A DNA stretch of 64,000 bases from contig CAUVYH020000007.1 in NCBI GenBank assembly GCA_963556065.3, positions 1 to 64,000 of the forward strand. Direction: 5' to 3'. A model generated the notes under the pieces. That model worked only from the letters and a program-made list of their open reading frames with translations. It searched no databases and was not told where the DNA came from. This document shows, piece after piece, positions 60,734-64,000 of this stretch. The translations under genes were made by a program, and so were the position numbers. The DNA comes from JBAXTE01 sp963556065. Lineage in GTDB: Bacteria; Bacteroidota; Bacteroidia; Bacteroidales; WCHB1-69. Each line of letters begins with the position of its first letter. Position 1 is the stretch's first letter.

Positions 60734-62659
60734 ATGAACGATAAAGTCGTGTTTGGTCTTCTTATTTTTCTCTCAACGATAACTACAAAAATCTTGGGGC
60801 AAATCGATTCTACGCATGTACTTTCGGGAGTGACCGTAAGTGCAAGCAGGGTTACGACTTTTTCTTCCGGGGTGAAACTCATCGAATTTGACTCCACCTC
60901 GATGCAGCAGTATAAAAACAAAAACCTATCCGACCTTCTTTCCGACGAAAGCACAATATCCATTAAAACGTACGGACAAGGCGCCCTCGCAACCACCTCA
61001 TTCCGGGGAGGAAGTGCCTCACAAACGGCAATTTTATGGAATGGATTCAATATCAACAGCGTATCCACTGGTCAAATGGATTTATCACTGATTCCAATCG
61101 GTTTTTCCAACAGTGTGGCGGTGCAATATGGCGGTGTAGGAGCACTTTGGGGCAATGGAGCCATCGGAGGAGCCATACACCTGAACAATGTTCCGAAATT
61201 CAATTCCGGTTTATCGGTCAGCTATGGGATTTTTGGAGGTGATTTTCACACTTTGGGGCAGAATATCAACATCGAATACGGATCAAAACGCATATCCACC
61301 AGCATTACCTTTATGAATAAATATGCGGGCAACGATTTTGAAATACAGCACTCTTCGGAAGAAACTTCAGAAACTATAAAACAGCAACATGCCGAACTGA
61401 GAAGTATTGGATTTATAGCCAACAGCGCTATAAAAATCGCCAAAAACCAACAATTGAATTTGTCCCTCTGGAAACAAAAAACCGACCGAAACCTGCCTCC
61501 CACCCTACTGGAACAGATCAGCAAAGCGGAGCAGGAAGACAATGCACTTCGACTCTCGGCAGACTGGCAAATCAATGGTAAAAAACTGATTACCCACCTG
61601 AGAAACGCTTATTTTGACGAGCAGCTACGTTATCTCGACCCACTGAGCAATACAGATGCTCTTAGTAAATCGAAATCATGGATTATTGAACTGGAATCAA
61701 AATACAATTTTCTCAAAAACCACATAATCAACGGTGGAATCAATAATACATACACAACAGCTCAAACCAGCGGTTATCAATGGAATCCCACCCAAAACAG
61801 AACTTCATTTTTTGCTTCCTACCAATTCGAAAGCAACTCCAAGAAACTGAATATCAGCACGTCAGCACGTCAGGAAATCATTCCCAACCTCACTGTTCCG
61901 TTTACCTATTCGGCCGGAATTCAATATCAGATATTTCCATTTCTGGAGACCAAAGCAAATATGAGCCGATTGTACCGACTTCCAACTTTCAATGATCTGT
62001 ACTGGACTCCGGGCGGAAATCCTGACCTGTTGCCCGAAGACGGCTATACCGAAGAAATCGGGGTGGCCCTGAATTGGAATAACAAAAAGAACAGCTTTAT
62101 CCTCAATGAAGAGGTTACCCTTTTCAATCGAACCATAGACAATTGGATTATCTGGATGCCGGGAACTTCTTACTGGACTCCGCAAAACATATACAGTGTT
62201 TGGAGTCGAGGCATGGAAACACATTCATTGATAGATATCAAAATCAACAAAATGAACATCCAGCTCTCCGTTAAAACCAGTTACGTACTGTCAACCAACG
62301 AAAAATCGAGAAGCGCAAACGATAACTCCGTTGATAAACAAATGATTTATGTGCCGCTTTACAGTGGAAACGGAAGACTGAAAATCAGCTATAAAAACGT
62401 TGGAATTACATACCGGCATCAATACACCGGATATCGATATACATCCACAGATAATGCGGAATATCTGGAGCCTTATCAACTGGGATCCGTCATTCTGAAT
62501 TATCAAAAACAACTCAAAAAAGTGAATTTAAACCTGTTTGTTCAAGCCGATAATTTATGGAATATCACCTACCAAATTATGCCTTACCGTGCAATGCCTT
62601 TAAGAAATTATCAAACAGGAATTTCAATTCAATTTAGTAAATCTAACATTAACAATTAA
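60734..62659 (+). CDS. btuB: BtuB-like TonB-dependent vitamin B12 receptor
   Basis: 641 residues, close to the normal size of BtuB. Signal peptide about 1-23. Then VLSGVTVSASRVTTFSSGVKLIEFDS (TonB box region and start of the plug), LSDLLSDESTISIKTYGQGALATTSFRGGSASQTAILWNGFNINS (plug, about 65-110), GNGAIGGAIHLNN (about 135-148), and a barrel of alternating aromatic strands to a terminal Phe-rich end (GISIQFSKSN). The B12 riboswitch directly upstream fixes the substrate class as cobalamin or a relative. First gene of the operon; the energising TonB complex is encoded divergently. Confidence 0.93.
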   Translation: MNDKVVFGLLIFLSTITTKILGQIDSTHVLSGVTVSASRVTTFSSGVKLIEFDSTSMQQYKNKNLSDLLSDESTISIKTYGQGALATTSFRGGSASQTAILWNGFNINSVSTGQMDLSLIPIGFSNSVAVQYGGVGALWGNGAIGGAIHLNNVPKFNSGLSVSYGIFGGDFHTLGQNINIEYGSKRISTSITFMNKYAGNDFEIQHSSEETSETIKQQHAELRSIGFIANSAIKIAKNQQLNLSLWKQKTDRNLPPTLLEQISKAEQEDNALRLSADWQINGKKLITHLRNAYFDEQLRYLDPLSNTDALSKSKSWIIELESKYNFLKNHIINGGINNTYTTAQTSGYQWNPTQNRTSFFASYQFESNSKKLNISTSARQEIIPNLTVPFTYSAGIQYQIFPFLETKANMSRLYRLPTFNDLYWTPGGNPDLLPEDGYTEEIGVALNWNNKKNSFILNEEVTLFNRTIDNWIIWMPGTSYWTPQNIYSVWSRGMETHSLIDIKINKMNIQLSVKTSYVLSTNEKSRSANDNSVDKQMIYVPLYSGNGRLKISYKNVGITYRHQYTGYRYTSTDNAEYLEPYQLGSVILNYQKQLKKVNLNLFVQADNLWNITYQIMPYRAMPLRNYQTGISIQFSKSNINN

Positions 62660-62670
62660 AAAAAATAAAA

Positions 62671-63816
62671 ATGAAAAAAAGAACACTTGTTTTTTTGGTA
62701 GCGATAGGGCTGCTTGTTACACAAAGCTTTTCTGCAAAAGCTCAATTCACAATCTCAGATGTAAAATACTGGGTTGGGACAGGTTCTGATACATCAATAC
62801 TTATTGTTGATTTTCACGATGCAACTTGGGATACATCTTATGCTTGGGGTTATCTGCACAATTCCGGTGCAACAGGTCAAGACATGCTAAATGCTGTTGC
62901 AGCAACAGATGTTAATTTTTCTGTGGCTATCGGCAGCGGTTTCCTTAATGATATTGTTTATGGTTCTCATTCAGGCATTGGCGGAACAGGCGGCTTTTAT
63001 TGGTCAACTTGGAGTGGCAGTAGCATCACAACTATGACTATGAATGGAGGTATATCAGCATCTCTTTCCAACGGTGACTGGTTTGGTTGTGCTTTTACTG
63101 ACTTTAGTCCTGCGTTAGCGCCCGGCGAGCCAATTCCTGCTTTTAATCCTTTCAATTTTAAAGCTCAAGATGTAACCTTTTGGGTTGGTGCAGGTACTGA
63201 CACAACTCTGCTTGTAATAGATTTTCTTGATGGTTCGGGGACTTCTTCTTATGCTTGGGGCTACCTGCATTCAGGTACAGTAACCGCACAGCAAATGTTA
63301 AATGACATAGATGTTGCCGATCCAAGTCTAACCGTAGCAATCAGTTCTGGCTTTTTGAATGATATTACTTACAAGACACACTCCGGTATTGGTGGAAGTC
63401 CTGATAATTGGGGCACGTGGAGTGCAGCTAATTTAGGGAACTGGGATATGAATATGGGAATAAGCACAACCTTGGGAAATGGCGATTTATTCGGATGTTC
63501 CTATATGAACTTCACACCTGTGGTACGACCCGGTTATCCAACAGCTGCTTCACTTCCCACAGCAATAATCGATTATCAGCAGTCTGCCAATATCCTTATT
63601 TATCCTAATCCTGCAAACGATATCCTCAATATTAATATCCCAAAGGATGAACCGGTAAATATTACGATTATTGATATTGCCGGCAGAACTGTAAGTCAGC
63701 AAACCGCAACCGAAAATATTATTTCTATGGATCTCAGAAACCTGGCACCCGGTGTTTATCAGCTTAAAATTCAAGGGAATAGCATTAATACCAATCAAAC
63801 TTTTATCAAACGATAA
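62671..63816 (+). CDS. T9SS type A exported protein with a duplicated domain, in the B12 operon
   Basis: 381 residues. Signal peptide about 1-25 (AKAQ). Two tandem copies of a domain of about 120 residues, at about 28-155 and 165-285: each begins DVxxWVGxGxDT, contains VDFxD, SYAWGYLH, ML at the centre, SGFLNDI and HSGIGG, and ends NGDxFGC. By eye the copies share about half their residues. The last 75 residues are the type A sorting signal (NILIYPNPANDILNINIP, GVYQLKIQ, TNQTFIKR). Lies 11 bases after btuB and overlaps the next gene at a TAATG, so it is in the riboswitch operon. A B12-binding surface partner of BtuB is a fair guess, not shown. Confidence 0.85.
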   Translation: MKKRTLVFLVAIGLLVTQSFSAKAQFTISDVKYWVGTGSDTSILIVDFHDATWDTSYAWGYLHNSGATGQDMLNAVAATDVNFSVAIGSGFLNDIVYGSHSGIGGTGGFYWSTWSGSSITTMTMNGGISASLSNGDWFGCAFTDFSPALAPGEPIPAFNPFNFKAQDVTFWVGAGTDTTLLVIDFLDGSGTSSYAWGYLHSGTVTAQQMLNDIDVADPSLTVAISSGFLNDITYKTHSGIGGSPDNWGTWSAANLGNWDMNMGISTTLGNGDLFGCSYMNFTPVVRPGYPTAASLPTAIIDYQQSANILIYPNPANDILNINIPKDEPVNITIIDIAGRTVSQQTATENIISMDLRNLAPGVYQLKIQGNSINTNQTFIKR

Positions 63817-64000
63817 TGAAGAAACTGCTTTCGATAGTACCAACTGTTTTTTTAATGCCGCTGATTGCAGTAGCCCAATTTGCTCCCCCTGCGGGGCAAT
63901 TGGGTTCTACGGCATTCTCTGCGGACAGTTCTGCTTTTGTGGGATGGGCCACCGGATGCACCATCACTAGAGGTTATCAGGACATCTCGAATCCAGCCTT
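63816..64000 (+). CDS. Secreted surface protein of the B12 operon, truncated by the window end
   Basis: An open frame runs from the ATG at 63816 (overlapping the preceding TAA) to the end of the window, 61 complete codons. MKKLLSIVPTVFLMPLIAVAQ is a clear signal peptide, then FAPPAGQLGSTAF and VGWATGCTITRGYQDIS. I recall this opening from Bacteroidota proteins that follow B12-regulated receptors, from memory only. Translationally coupled to the preceding gene. The rest of the protein is not seen. Confidence 0.75.
   Translation, partial: MKKLLSIVPTVFLMPLIAVAQFAPPAGQLGSTAFSADSSAFVGWATGCTITRGYQDISNPA

Noticed and set aside
1..64000. tRNA or rRNA genes
   Set aside because: No cloverleaf-like or rRNA-like sequence was recognised in the intergenic stretches on either strand.

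Overview
The window reads as chromosome of a member of the Bacteroidota, probably Bacteroidales or a close relative. The evidence is consistent: -7 boxes of the TAnnTTTG type ahead of many genes, a type 9 secretion (T9SS) type B C-terminal domain (5870-8437) and a type A one (62671-63816), the gliding ABC components GldF and GldG, and several families largely restricted to this phylum (DUF4301, DUF5916, PspC/PadR pair). Base composition by eye is AT-rich, with a clearly GC-richer block at about 35.9-39.8 kb. I see no tRNA, rRNA, CRISPR array, insertion sequence or prophage.

Layout. 1-4.0 kb: three genes in a row (unknown protein, M20 peptidase, DppC-type permease) broken by frameshifts and an in-frame stop; the damage ends at about 3.43 kb. 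4.2-15.4 kb: DUF4301 protein, a large T9SS-exported protein followed by riboflavin synthase, then a minus-strand run with peptidase T, an OPT peptide transporter, a DUF1016/YhcG nuclease-like protein, an RluA pseudouridine synthase and the S1-domain protein CvfB. 15.5-23.8 kb: small lipoprotein, arginine deiminase, an etfB-etfA-acyl-CoA dehydrogenase operon, and a DUF5916 protein. 24-29 kb: mnmE, two tandem TPR lipoproteins, two paralogous outer-membrane barrels. 29.1-35.0 kb: a tetR-tolC-hlyD-permease-permease efflux operon whose tolC carries three single-base insertions and whose tolC-hlyD spacer holds a heptanucleotide tandem repeat. 35.3-41.4 kb: lipoprotein, FabK/nitronate-monooxygenase-like protein, mtaB, a SuhB-type phosphatase and a TPR lipoprotein, separated by spacers full of hairpins and short repeats. 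41.7-42.9 kb: a small Cys-containing lipoprotein followed by a MauE/DoxX membrane protein with a CxxC thioredoxin-like tail. 43.1-56.8 kb (minus): pspC-padR, dnaN, a DUF4340 protein, gldG, gldF, a MoxR ATPase, three periplasmic PpiC/SurA-type folding factors, guaB. 57.0-60.2 kb: folC, tonB, exbD, exbB. 60.46-64.0 kb: a cobalamin riboswitch, a BtuB-like receptor, a T9SS protein with a duplicated domain and the start of a further secreted protein, running off the window.

Functional links. The 57-64 kb segment couples the energising complex (ExbB-ExbD-TonB) divergently with the B12 receptor that would use it, and the receptor with two exported partners. The 46-55 kb segment groups envelope functions: the gliding ABC module and outer-membrane-protein folding catalysts. 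The most interesting candidates are the Cys-lipoprotein/MauE-thioredoxin pair, the riboswitch-controlled duplicated-domain surface protein, the structured non-coding element at 37.2-37.4 kb and the heptamer repeat inside the efflux operon. All family calls are from reading translated sequence; nothing was searched.
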